Assembly (NCBI RefSeq): GCF_004798865.1
Contig: NW_025335268.1
Span: 71,562,546-71,626,545 of the forward strand
Reading direction: 5' to 3'
Source of the DNA: Varanus komodoensis
Lineage: Eukaryota > Chordata > Lepidosauria > Squamata > Varanidae
DNA: 64,000 nucleotides
A model generated the notes under the pieces. The model was not told where the DNA came from. It saw nothing but the letters and a program-made list of their open reading frames with translations, and searched no databases. The position numbers and the translations under genes were made by a program. Numbering within the stretch: the stretch's first letter is position 1; every line of letters starts with the position of its first letter. Positions 47,890 to 57,664 of this stretch are shown piece after piece.

Positions 47890-49606
47890 AGCTGTGGAGT
47901 CGGTATATAAAACCTCCGACTCAGACCCTGGCTCCAACTCCTCAGTGTAGGGTACCTTCAATCCCGTCTTTATTTATAGGAAGTAAATATACTAATTATT
48001 TATTTCCTATAATGATCGAAAGCCCTCAACCTACAAACAGCTGCATCTTTTTAAATTTGACACTCTTGCTGGTGCATTTTTTCAGAACAACAACTACTTC
48101 TTTGCAACTGCCCTCTTTCACAATCATCGCCTTCTATAATACACCGACACACATCACATTTCTCATCTGTTGTTCTTGTGAAGCGTTCAAATACAGCCAA
48201 CATCACTGACACTTTTCTGCCACTGTGAGTTTTTTCATGGGGCACTGCTTTCACTAATATATGAAATTATACTAGTGAAAAAATAGGTCAATCAAGTTAT
48301 TATCAATGAAATAGGAATTTAAAAACAAATTTTAGTTGTAATATACATAATATATTAGGAGTGAGAGTCAGCACATTTTTTCTGCCTGCAGTAACAGCCC
48401 TAGTTCAGCAGCGACCTATAGTCAGCTCACATTCGACCACTGGAGGTTATGGTGTTGACTGAACCCTGGAGAACTTCAGTCCCTCCTGCTGTTTCTCGCT
48501 GCCCACGCTCAGGGCTTGTACGCAGGAACCTGTCCCGTGGCAGGGGGAGATCATGGCAGTTGTTCACCTGAAGTCCCCCCAGCACCGGCTTGATGCTCTC
48601 CAGAGGCATTGGCCTGGGACACCAAGCTAGAAAAGACTGGCTTATGGGGACAGATTCAGAAGCTCCGTGAGAGACACTTCTTGCAAAAGGACGACTCCGT
48701 TATTCACGCAACCGCCGCAAAGGGTTCCTCTTGTTTGTGACCTATGCTGTCCTGCATTAACTCCTTCTAAGGGAACAACAATGGCCAGACCATTTATCAC
48801 AATGCTGCATACTCCACGAAAGCGAGTCATTACGAACAAAGATATCCAGGCTGCGGGTGCAAACACGTTATCTTCAAGAACAGAGACATCAAGCAGTCAG
48901 ATGGAAACATCAGTCTGGCGAAACAGGCTATAAAGGTCAAAAATAGAACAGATGCATTCTGTTCATATGTGGCTGACTAATACATACATTAAATTAATTA
49001 AATTATGACTAGATAAGTCAGAATGAATAGATAACAAAGAAGAATGCACGAAGATCCGTCTCAAACATGCTCCGAGCCCCACTGAAGTGAGGTACAAATG
49101 CTGCTGAGACGCGTTATTTGCAGCAGGTGGTGTTTCCAGAACTGCCTCAAATCACAGCCCATTTAACAGCCTCTGTCTTGACTGCCCGATCTTAGATTTA
49201 TTTCACTGCTCCAGCATCTCCGAATGCTGGCAAACCGGTGCGTCAGTCTCTGGCTTGAGGAACATTCATTCTGATACCGGTGGATCACGATCCAGCCTGG
49301 GAAACAGATCTTAGCAGAAAAATGGGCTCCCCAGTCAGCCACGGCTTGTGCCGTTACCCTCACATGCAAGGTCTCCCACATCCAAAGCATCGACGAGACA
49401 CGAAGTTTACGTTTTCCCAGCCAGACGACGCCGTGCAGCTAAAAATTCCTCCAGAGGCTGGGCTCCTTCAAACCCCAGAAGTCTACCATTATTTGCCATC
49501 TTCCACACTTAAATGCAGAATGCTTCGGGATCACCTTCTCGCTTCCAAAACAATGGGAAGTGTATGCAAGTTACACGCGGGGGAAATGCAAAGAGAATGA
49601 GAGTGC

Positions 49607-49639
<33 letters not shown>

Positions 49640-50585
49640 GAGGGGGGAATGTACGTTCTAGCCAGAGTACGGCCACCGAGTGCCCAGTGCAAACTGCAGA
49701 AGCATGGCTCGCTGAGCAAGAAAAAGGCCAGCAAACTTATGGCAGGAGCATCTTATGTTCCTCCAATCCACAGTGCCAAACCAGAAGCTGCTGCAAGCGA
49801 GGGGAAAACACAGGGCTGGTACCGAGTTTCACACGCTTTTAAAGTTTGGCAAACTGTCACAGTTTTAATTACGTCCTGCATTTAGATAATCTTAATTCCC
49901 AGGGAGAACAATGTGCATCCATTTGCCAAATTGCTTCTGCACCTTTCTCCTTCTTTCTAGCTTCCTAATACAGCAGCGCTGGGGAAAGTTTGGGGAGGGG
50001 GGCAAAGGAACAAACTGAAGACTCTCCCCAAAGGGGCTAAGGCATCCCCGATGAGGAAATCAGACATTCTGCGACAGTTCGCTGATTGTCACTTTTAAGA
50101 AAGTGAGTCCTACGGTGGAGCGATTCTTACGGATGATCTGTCCCGAACTTCAGATGCACAAATGCCAGCAGTGAGGGCTTCAAGGGTGAATAGAGATGCT
50201 CATTGTGCATGCTCAGAGGCACCCTTCTTTAGTCGCTTAACAAAAATGCTGCAGGGACTTGCCCTGGAGCAAGTGCGTTGGACCCTCCCTTCAAAGCAGA
50301 ACGACACCCGCTCCACAGATTTATGCAGCCATCTCCACTCGAGGTGGGGCGAGGGGCACAGCGACAGCTCTACGGCCAGGGGAGGCGTCGAATCCGGACC
50401 TAATCCCCTTTCCCACCCTCGCTTCCTTGCCTGCCTGGCTCCGCAAGCCCAGGCTGGAGGGGGAAGGGACCCCCGGTCCAGCGCTCCCCTGGATCTGCTA
50501 GGCGGGGAGAAAGCATGCCTGCCTCCCCCGGCAAATCATCCTCATCATCGTCCCCCTCCACTTCGCTCCATCGCCAAAGCGCTCG
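47890..50585. other. Intron sequence near the promoter
   Basis: No gene recognised. A (GT)n microsatellite lies at 49606-49637. GC content rises from about 50300 into the CpG island. Confidence 0.45.
49606..49637 (+). repeat. (GT)n microsatellite
   Basis: About 15 GT units beginning CGCGTGTGTG, followed by GGGGAGGGGGG. Confidence 0.95.
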
Positions 50586-50702
50586 GGAAGGTCTGCAGCG
50601 CCGGAGAATTTCAGCAGGTGCCGCGCCGCGCCACCCACGAGGAGCTCGCCGCAGCCGCCGCGCCGCGCCCCTCCCGGCCCCCGGTCCGCCGCAAGCCCTT
50701 AC

Positions 50703-50757
50703 CGTCGCAGGACAGCAAGCCCAGCAGCAGCAGCAGCAGCAGCGGCGCCGAGCGCAT
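50703..50757 (-). CDS. PODXL: PODXL exon 1: start codon and signal peptide
   Basis: Coding part of exon 1, residues 1-18 plus the first base of codon 19. The start ATG at 50757-50755 sits in GCCGCCATGC, a strong Kozak context. The peptide reads MRSAPLLLLLLLGLLSCDG, a typical secretory signal peptide with an Arg in the n-region and a poly-Leu core. Cleavage near residues 17-19 is likely but not proven. Seven consecutive CTG codons (CAG on the plus strand, 50722-50742) encode the Leu run. The donor is GACG|GTAAGG, with the intron GT at 50702-50701. The exon ends in phase 1 and joins exon 2 as G|GA (Gly19). It lies within a CpG island, as expected for a first exon. Confidence 0.82.
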
Positions 50758-50883
50758 GGCGGCGCGGGAGGTGCGCGCCGCGGCTCCCTCCGTTCGCCCT
50801 GCGCGCGCAGGCGGAGCGCGCCGGTCCGGCCGGGATGCCCCGCGCCCGCGGCGTGGCGCGGAGGGCAGGAGGGCGGGCGCCCC

Positions 50884-50983
50884 NNNNNNNNNNNNNNNNN
50901 NNNNNNNNNNNNNNNNNNNNNNNNNNNNNNNNNNNNNNNNNNNNNNNNNNNNNNNNNNNNNNNNNNNNNNNNNNNNNNNNNNN
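50884..50983. other. Assembly gap (100 N)
   Basis: Exactly 100 unknown bases inside the CpG island, 126 bp upstream of the start codon on the minus strand. A round number of Ns usually marks a gap of unknown size. It hides part of the 5' UTR or promoter, probably GC-rich sequence that is hard to sequence. Confidence 0.98.
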
Positions 50984-51158
50984 GCCCCGGCGGCTGCCGC
51001 AGGGCGCGCTGGCCGCCTCGCTCGCCTCCGCCTGGGCGCCGGGCTCCGGCACGCGCCTCGCCGCCGCCTTGCCGCCGCCTTTGTCCGCCCTCCGCCGCCG
51101 CCGCCCGAAGCGAAGTGGCGCACGCCGCGTCCCAGGTGCGAAGCCGCGCGGACGGGAC

Positions 51159-51337
51159 GGGGCGGGCGGGGCGGGGCGCGCGGCGGGCGAGGAGCCCGCG
51201 AGCGCGGGGCCGGCGGGTCCCGATTGGCCCTCGCCCGCACGACGGCCCGCCTGACTGGCTGGAGGGCTTCCTGAGCGGCCATTGGCCGGCGGCCCTGCCC
51301 GTTCCCATTGCGCCCGCCCACTACTGTCTCTATAATT
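51159..51337 (-). promoter_or_regulatory. PODXL: Candidate core promoter elements
   Basis: About 400-580 bp upstream of the start codon lie stacked GC boxes (GGGCGGGCGGGGCGGGGC at 51160-51177) and two CCAAT boxes in minus orientation (ATTGG on the plus strand at 51223-51227 and 51281-51285). A TATAATT-like AT stretch lies at 51331-51337 at the edge of the island. GC and CCAAT boxes at this spacing suit a CpG-island promoter firing on the minus strand. The TATA-like match may be chance. Confidence 0.5.
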
Positions 51338-51561
51338 GAGGCTGGAGGTGGGGAGGGGACGGCGGGCCGGGCCCACTTAAAACAAGTGGGAAGAGCTGCT
51401 TTGCTGATTTCCACCCGTCCCTCAGGGATGCCAGCCTGGTTTTTATCTCTGTATATATATTTGCTTTTTTTATGATGATGATGATGCTTTATTTTTCAAA
51501 ATTTTGCAAGCTGTCTCGAGATTCTTGAAAGGAGAAAGGCAGAATAATATAAATGTGAATA

Positions 51562-51628
51562 ATTGATAATAACAGCAGCAGCAGCAATTGTTATTGCTAT
51601 TATTGTTGCTGCTGCTGTTATTATCAAT
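51562..51628. repeat. Inverted repeat with CAG/CTG arms
   Basis: Two 26-bp arms, ATTGATAATAACAGCAGCAG-CAGCAA and its near-exact reverse complement (25 of 26), separated by 15 bp. The arms extend imperfectly to about 51549 and 51641. It lies 230 bp upstream of the CpG island. Confidence 0.9.
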
Positions 51629-51639
51629 ATATCATATTT

Positions 51640-52855
51640 ATATGTTGTTGGTCTCAGGCTGCACTGTATTCATGCAAATCTGTTTATATCTCCAGAGCAA
51701 GACTGATGGGACTCCCTGCTAAGTAGATATGTGCGGGTTTGTACTAAGCAGGCATGCTTAGGTTAAAATAATAATACTAATCTAAACATGTATTAATGGA
51801 GAGCACGGAAGAACATCAGCAGATGATTAGAAGCCTGCCTAGACCAGAATAGCAAGGTTTTTTCCTTAAAGGTGGATTTAAAATAATTTAAATAAAATAT
51901 AGACTATAGGATGCTTTACCTGTAAACTCTGGATCCATACCTAATATTTATTTATTTTGTTTATTGAAAGCATGTCTACCCAGTCCTTTACCGAGGTGTT
52001 CAGGATGGCCAAATATCAGTGTGTGATGTTCATTCACAGATTCCATCAAAGGATGATAAATGGTGATTCATATTTCTTACTGCAGCCAGAAAGGCTATCG
52101 GCCAATTTGGAGACAGAAAAAAAAGATCACAGAAATGCATACAAAATATGGGTAAAGTTTTGAACTCTCCAGGGCTCTTAATCAGGCACAATATTAGCAT
52201 CCTCAGCTTCCACCCCCTGTTCGCATACTGATGCTCATCAAAGATAAGGGTTTTCCTGAGGAGGGGAAGTTGGTCGGGCTTGAGGCCAGCAGAAGAAGGA
52301 AAACCTCCACAGGTCTTCTCCTGGAACTCTCCCATCCCTGCTTTAGCAGAAAAACAGGCTTGAAAATTACCCCATGTTTAAAAATCATGAACAATTAGTC
52401 ATCTTCAGTCAATCACCTTGTTAGTTAGCTCGCAGCTATCGGAAAGCTCAAGAAAACAGGAATTTTAAAAGACCGTGCATTATAACTGGGAAAAAATGAC
52501 CTATAATGCAGGATCTGATGAATCAGGACACAAAGTAAAGCTATCAGTGGAAACACCAGGAAAAAAATCAACCTTCCTCAAAAGTCTAATTGAACAGAAA
52601 TGCATTTGAATAGAGTGCTTCTGCCCTTGTGCAGAGTCCTTCTTACCAATTCCCAGCCCCCCACACACACATGGGGGTCAAGCAGCTCTGGCAGGCTTGC
52701 AAGCATTCCTGGTGACCAGGTCCCCTGTGGGGCAGGGAGGGGTCATCCTTTCAGTTTTTACCTCCTACTTTTGACCAAAAAGATCAGTCCTTTAGGCTTT
52801 TTACCTCGCAGTTAAAGGAGAAGTGTACTGAGACAATTACAGATTACCTCCCGGA
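51640..52855. other. 5' flank, unassigned
   Basis: AT-rich sequence with no gene or clear repeat. Confidence 0.4.
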
Positions 52856-52856
52856 A

Positions 52857-53005
52857 GTAGTAGCAGCAGTTATTATTTTATCATATTGCATTCATAACCC
52901 ACCTTTTTCATGAGAGAGTCCCGATGGTTTACACAGCACCGTTTTATCCTCACGACAACAACCCTGTGAGGTAGAACACCAGCTCAAGCCACACCACTGG
53001 CTGTC
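52857..53005 (-). repeat. MIR-like SINE fragment
   Basis: Minus strand: CTACCTCACAGGGTTGTTGT, GAGGATAAAACGGTGCTGTG, then a tail with GTTATGAATGCAATATGATA. The head is missing. Confidence 0.7.
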
Positions 53006-53280
53006 CTGGCTATTGCTGCGGGAAATGCCATTCAACCTCTTGAGGACTAGAAGATGTACCAAGAGAACAGCGCTGGATCAGGCGAAAGGTCCATTTAGTT
53101 AATTGGATCAAAGGGCAGGTGAATGGAAAGGCCCTTCTGTGCCTGACACTTCGTGAGCCGCTGTTGTCATTATTCCCCACTTGCACAGATGTTGCAGCAT
53201 TCAAAGTGCTCGGCAGTGAAATTTGGCTGGCCCCCAACTGGGATGCTTGGAAAGAGGATACTTCCAGTATCAGGTTGAAA

Positions 53281-53318
53281 TTTTTTATTTAAATAAAATA
53301 AAATAAATAAATAAAAGT
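53281..53318 (+). repeat. AT-rich simple repeat (AAATA)n
   Basis: TTTTTTATTTAAATAAAATA followed by AATAAATAAATAAAAG. Confidence 0.85.
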
Positions 53319-53324
53319 AGGTTG

Positions 53325-53460
53325 TGTATCCCAGCCGTGGGCTCCCTGTCCTGCTTGTGGGATCCCACGGAGAGCTGTCTGGCCACTGCGTGGACAGAAT
53401 CCTGGACCAGGTGGTCTGTTGGACTGATCCAGCGCATCTCTTCTTATGCTCTTATCTAAA
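53325..53460 (+). repeat. CR1/L3-like LINE 3' tail
   Basis: CTGTCCTGCTTGTGGGATCC, GAGCTGTCTGGCCACTGCGT, GGACAGAATCCTGGACCAGG and GATCCAGCGCATCTCTTCTT, ATGCTCTTA. A dispersed sauropsid tail also seen at 10080-10195. Confidence 0.55.
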
Positions 53461-53689
53461 GGGCATGCTGCAAATGGGTGGGGGGAGGGAGAGATTTGGG
53501 GGGGCGGGGGAGAAGAAACAAGGACCTGCACATTCCCCGGACTGTGACGGCGTCGGCTTGGACTTCCTGCTTGCCATCATGTTTTTCCTAAGAAATAAGG
53601 GGGTTCAGCCCCCAGTGGATTAGGTGAACAAAGACCCTGACCCACATAAAGCAGCTGCCCCTGAAGTATCTGATAGCCCTGCTAAAGCT

Positions 53690-54525
53690 ATCAGAGCTCC
53701 AGGGTAGGTGACTTGGACCGTGCCCTGAATGGGGTCGCACTCCCTCTAAAGGACAGGGTCCGCAGCTTGGGAGTGCTCCTCGACCCGGAGCTGTCCCTGG
53801 AAGCTCAGGTGACGGCGGTGGCGAGGAGCGCCTTCCTTCAGCTTCGGCTGATCCATCAGCTGCGCCCCTACCTGGAGGATGACTGTCTAGCGACAGTGGC
53901 ACGTGCATTGGTTACCTCCCAGTTGGACTTCTGCAATGCACTTTATGTGGGGCTGCCCTTGAAGACAGTCCAGATACTTCAGATGGTGCAAAATAGAGCA
54001 GCCAGGTTGCTGACGGGGACTGGGAGTTATTCTCATATAACCCCAGTCCTCTACCAGCTTCACTGGCTCCCCATCGAAGTCCGGGCTCAATTCAAGGTGC
54101 TGGTTATCACCTACAAAGCCCTTAATGGCTTGGGACCTGGATACCTAAAGGAACGTCTGCTTCCGTATTTGCCCTCCTGTCCCTTGAGATCAGCGGCAGA
54201 GGCCCTTCTCTGGGAGCCCTCCGTGAAAGACATCAGGAGGCAAAGTACCCGGAGGAGGGCCTTCTCTGCGGTGGCACCCCACCTATGGAATGCGCTCCCC
54301 AGAGAGGTCCGCCTGACGCCGTCATTATTTGTTTTTCGGTGCCAGGCGAAGACCTTTTTATTTAAACTATATTTTAATAACTTTTAACATCAGCTTACAG
54401 GTTTTGATCTGCAGCCAGGGTGAATCTGGATTTTATTTGTATCATGTTTTATTTTATTTTATGTAAGCCGTCCCGAGGCTATGCGATGGGACGGCATACA
54501 AATACTCTAAACAAACAAACAAAGC
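53690..54525 (+). mobile_element. L2 LINE 3' copy with intact 224-codon frame
   Basis: The frame at 53713-54387 encodes the C-terminal part of L2 ORF2 with no stop or frameshift: VRSLGVLLDPELSLEAQVTA, ALVTSQLDFCNALYVGLPLK, HITPVLYQLHWLPIEVRAQF, YKALNGLGPGYLKERLLPYL, RRAFSAVAPHLWNALPREVR, ending in a natural stop after FLFKLYFNNF. The short 3' UTR ends in a stem-loop (GCCGTCCC / GGGACGGC at 54468-54496) and an AAAC tail. The ORF1 and the rest of ORF2 are absent. The clean frame suggests a relatively recent insertion. Confidence 0.92.
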
Positions 54526-54654
54526 CCTTCTCAGTCCACGTCATACATCCAAAGAAGCTTCATCACATGGTACTGTGGTGCCTCTGGAGCTTTGGAGAAC
54601 ATCTAGCCATTATCCTGGGTGTATACAAACCCCTGTTCGCACCTTCTTACGTTG

Positions 54655-54755
54655 TAAACCAAAATGGTGTCCTCCAGTTGGGCTGGAACTGCAAATCCCA
54701 TCACCCCCAGCCAGCAAGGCTAACATATTTGGAAAGATCCAGGTTGAGGAAGGGT
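54655..54755 (+). mobile_element. MITE fragment (ACTACAACTCCCA family)
   Basis: CTCCAGTTGGGCTGGAACTG, CAAATCCCATCACCCCCAGC and the right end GATCCAGGTTGAGGAAGGGT match the family at 11688. Worn. Confidence 0.45.
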
Positions 54756-54759
54756 TGGT

Positions 54760-55670
54760 GTTGGTGCAAGCACTCCCCATTTTACGGGATGGGGAACTGA
54801 GTAAGGAGAGAGTGCGGCTGCCCCACACCAGCTCTCACCTTTATAGGTACAGCAAGGTATGGATCTAATAGGCATTCGCTTTGGGTAGGTACCCCCATCT
54901 GCCACTCTCCCAGCTGCCCAGTCTGTCCCATTTTCAGCGGCTGTGATGAAAAGAACAGAGGGACACAGAGTCAACACACGATTGTGAATCACTCCCATTG
55001 TCTTCCCAGCTGTGACATATTGTGTTGAAACTGGAAGGCCAGATGTTGATTAGCTTCTCTTGGAGTGATGTCAATAGTACCAGTTGGTGTCTGGGGATAC
55101 TGGGTTGCCAGGCTTGGAGGCTTCTGATGGAAGGCTAGCCAGGGATGGCCGAACTACACGTTCTCCAAAAACACATGTAACTCCCGTCGAGATTTTCCAG
55201 GGAAACTTGGCCATTGTTGAAGAACAATGCTTCCAGAAAATTAACTGGGGGCTGCCTGCTCCCAAACATGAGCATTTCTGCTAGTTTTGGGGTGTCGCTG
55301 CAAGCTCAGAGTGCTCTTTTGCGAGAGTGCTGGTCATTTGTACAACAGTCATCGCGGCTGACCATTGGATCCTATCCCAAATATTAAGCCAGGAGCTGTA
55401 CCAGTATCCAGCGACGGTGCATGGGATGGCTTCTTTGGAGATCAGCTTTTTCACATGCAATCAGCCTGTGATTTTCCTGGCTGGAAGGGGAAACCTCCAC
55501 TTTTAACCCTCTCGAGGTTTTTCTTCCACTTTGTCAAGCTTCTTTTCCTACTGAAAAACCACAAAAGACAAAAAGACGAAAGAACTGCACACAGTCTTTT
55601 GATTGGTAGCAATGCATGCCCTGCTTCTGGAGCCATGCAAACACGATGTGCTATATACAAATAAGTAGGC
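54760..55670. other. 5' flank, unassigned
   Basis: Nothing recognised. Confidence 0.4.
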
Positions 55671-55671
55671 A

Positions 55672-55757
55672 TGTCGTGAGCGGAGCCGGCTGGAGCCGGG
55701 GGTCAGACTAGATGACCCAGGAGACCCCTTCTGACTCGCTCTGTTTCTGTGTTTCTT
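55672..55757 (+). repeat. CR1 LINE 3' tip, extremely truncated
   Basis: GCATGTCGTGAGCGGAGCCG, GGTCAGACTAGATGACCCAG and CTTCTGACTCGCTCTGTTTC form only the last 85 bp of the young CR1 subtype. A (GT)n run (55757-55780) and ACACACAC follow directly. Confidence 0.85.
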
Positions 55758-56010
55758 TGTGTGTGTGTGTGTGTGTGTACACACACAAAATATCTATAAA
55801 CCAAATGCACTTCAGCCTCAGAAGATCTTATACATTGGTTTGAAAAGGAGAGTGAGTTAATTATTGAATCCTTTTGAATATTTTTCACATTTTCACTTGA
55901 GCGCCCATGTTTATGAGGTTCTTGGTGAAGACTCTTCAAACCAATTTGCATTCTTCCACTGAAGATAATGGGAAATTGGCACGCCTTTGGGACACCAAGA
56001 TGCCGGCATA

Positions 56011-56037
56011 TAAATAAATAAATAAATAAATAAATAA
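56011..56037 (+). repeat. (AAAT)n microsatellite
   Basis: TATAAATAAATAAATAAATA and further AAAT units at the end of an older repeat. Confidence 0.9.
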
Positions 56038-56426
56038 TCTGGTTCATCGGTGCTATTTGCGGCTTGCTACATTCCGGTATCACATCCTTCCTCATGTGTC
56101 ATAAAGGTGACCCTTGCATTCCCTAAAGGGTTAATGGTGGTGGTGAATTATACATTAACAGCTGCAAAGATCTTCTTAGCAAAAGCATATATGCCGTTTG
56201 TGGCACATCATAAAAAGAAGATTTGGACAATGGCAGCAGTGAATAAAATAAATTTATTTATTTGCAGCATTTCCAACCCACCCAATAATCAATTTTCTCT
56301 GGATGGATTACAAGCAGTTCAGGGCCCAGTCCTATACCTGTTAGATGCTTATTTAGATGGCCAGGGGATAGTTTGGAGCCCCAGTTCAAAAATGCATTCT
56401 GCAATTCCAGCTAGGACTCCGTGGTG

Positions 56427-56525
56427 GGCATGTCATGAGCAGTGCCGGCTGGAGTCGGGGGTCAGACTAGATGGCCCAGGAGGCCCCTTCTGACTCGCTC
56501 TGTTTCTATGTTTCTGTGTTTCCTT
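56427..56525 (+). repeat. CR1 LINE 3' tip, extremely truncated
   Basis: GGGCATGTCATGAGCAGTGC, GGTCAGACTAGATGGCCCAG, TTCTGACTCGCTCTGTTTCT, with a TTTCTATG-TTTCTGTG terminal repeat. It begins at almost the same CR1 position as 55672. Confidence 0.85.
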
Positions 56526-57204
56526 ACAGCCAGTGGCGGTGCGGTGCGCCAGTGGGGAAGGGGGCCTTCCTGGGGGGCAGAGGGAGAAGGACTGAGGCTC
56601 CACCAGGATATTTTGTTTCTCTCACTCTCAGTTGGCTGTGCTTATGGCTGGAGTTTGGAAGGTTCTGGGCAACCCTATTGGATGGCAGCCTGAAAGACTG
56701 AATTGTCATAGAAACAGTTAAAATAGGAGGTATGACCTATGTTATTAGCTATACGCTGCTATGGGAGAGAAGAACTCCATCCCAACGTTCCAGTAATAGT
56801 AATACCAATATTATTTGGATAACTGGTTATTGGAACAGGGTTAGCACTAATAGTCAAGCAACCTCAGATATGCTGAAACGTGTGTTAAGTCAAAGTATTA
56901 TTATAAGTTTAAAGGATTGTGTTGAGAAACAAAATAAAAATGTATATATTAAAACTGTTGTCCTTGAATGCATATGTTTTTACCTTACTGTTTGGTTCTC
57001 TCGCTAGTCAGGATTTCACCCATATCCCTTTCTACTTCCTTCCATGAAGGAAGCCACAGCTTTGAACTCAGAAGAACTGAGTGGACTTTTCATGGACAGG
57101 AGATTGTGGAAGGTCCTCATTCATTTGGAGTGTCACCTTAAGTCAGAGACCACTTGAGAATCATAAACTACAACTCCATAAAAACTGCTGCAAAGTCCTT
57201 GGAA

Positions 57205-57520
57205 GAAGACATAGAAACAGAGTGAGTCAGAAGGGGTCTCCCGGGCCATCTAGTCTGACCCCTGGCACCAGCCGGCTCTGCTCACGACATGCCCACCATG
57301 TGCAGGTCCAGCCTATCCTTGAACACCCACACCGATGGGGCCTCAACCACCTCCCGGGGAAGCCCAACCCACACCCCTGGGGTCCTGACTGTCAGGAAGT
57401 GCTTCCTGGCATCCAAATGGAACCTTGGCTCCCTGAGCTTTGCGTCCTGCGTTCCTCTGCAGGGGAGAACAGGTCTCTCCCCACCTCCGTGTGACATCCC
57501 CTCACACACCTGTATGTCGC
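57205..57520 (-). repeat. CR1 LINE 3' end (young subtype), minus strand
   Basis: Minus strand: [40 protein letters not shown], then GTCAGACTAGATGGCCCGGG and TTCTGACTCACTCTGTTTCT. Adjacent to another CR1 tip in the opposite orientation. Confidence 0.88.
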
Positions 57521-57564
57521 CAAGATTGCTGTCATGGCAGGTTTTTTTAATGACTGGACAAGCC

Positions 57565-57662
57565 TCCTCTTGATGGTGTCACTTGGTGTCCTGTAACAGC
57601 AGGGGTTGGACCCGATGGCCTTCATGGCCCCTTCCAACCCTTCTATTCTATGGTTCTATGAC
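57565..57662 (+). repeat. CR1 LINE 3' tip, plus strand
   Basis: GGTGTCACTTGGTGTCCTGT, AGGGGTTGGACCCGATGGCC, CCCTTCCAACCCTTCTATTC and TATGGTTCTATGA, the CR1 terminal octamer repeat. Confidence 0.82.
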
Positions 57663-57664
57663 AG

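Larger units (their letters stand above)
7273..50702 (-). other. PODXL: PODXL intron 1 (about 43.4 kb)
   Basis: The intron runs from GTAAGG at 50702 to TTTTAG at 7274-7273. Its length agrees with the very long first intron of mammalian PODXL, from memory. It holds most of the repeats listed here. Candidate non-coding control segments are given separately as findings. No second gene was recognised inside it on either strand. Confidence 0.75.
2170..50757 (-). other. PODXL: PODXL-like gene span, 5' part (exons 1-4)
   Basis: This is the span of a minus-strand gene for a CD34-family sialomucin: a type I membrane glycoprotein with signal peptide, long O-glycosylated mucin stretch, short cysteine-bearing stalk, one membrane helix and a cytoplasmic tail. 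In mammals podocalyxin coats podocytes, vascular endothelium and blood progenitors and is anti-adhesive. Four exons of 55, 432, 362 and 72 nt join at GT-AG sites into 307 codons without a stop. Junction phases are 1, 1 and 0. PODXL is preferred over CD34 and PODXL2 because of the very long first intron, the lack of an acidic N-terminal region (expected in endoglycan) and the stalk sequence in exon 4. The family call is firm; the paralogue call is an inference. The later exons are not visible here. Confidence 0.72.
50590..51330. promoter_or_regulatory. PODXL: CpG island with PODXL promoter and first exon
   Basis: Very GC-rich and CpG-dense sequence, sharply different from both flanks, surrounds the exon 1 coding start. 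It contains a 100-base N gap. Mammalian PODXL has a CpG-island promoter driven by Sp1, which fits the GC boxes seen here. The transcription start cannot be placed and may lie in or upstream of the gap. Confidence 0.75.

Noticed and set aside
50162-51308. Very long frames in several phases across the CpG island
   Set aside because: They run through the N gap and through GC-rich sequence in nearly every frame. Only the short signal-peptide exon is supported.
56100-57000. Possible L1 remnant (TAAKIFLAKA-like peptide)
   Set aside because: The match is to one short motif only, with no supporting neighbouring L1 sequence.
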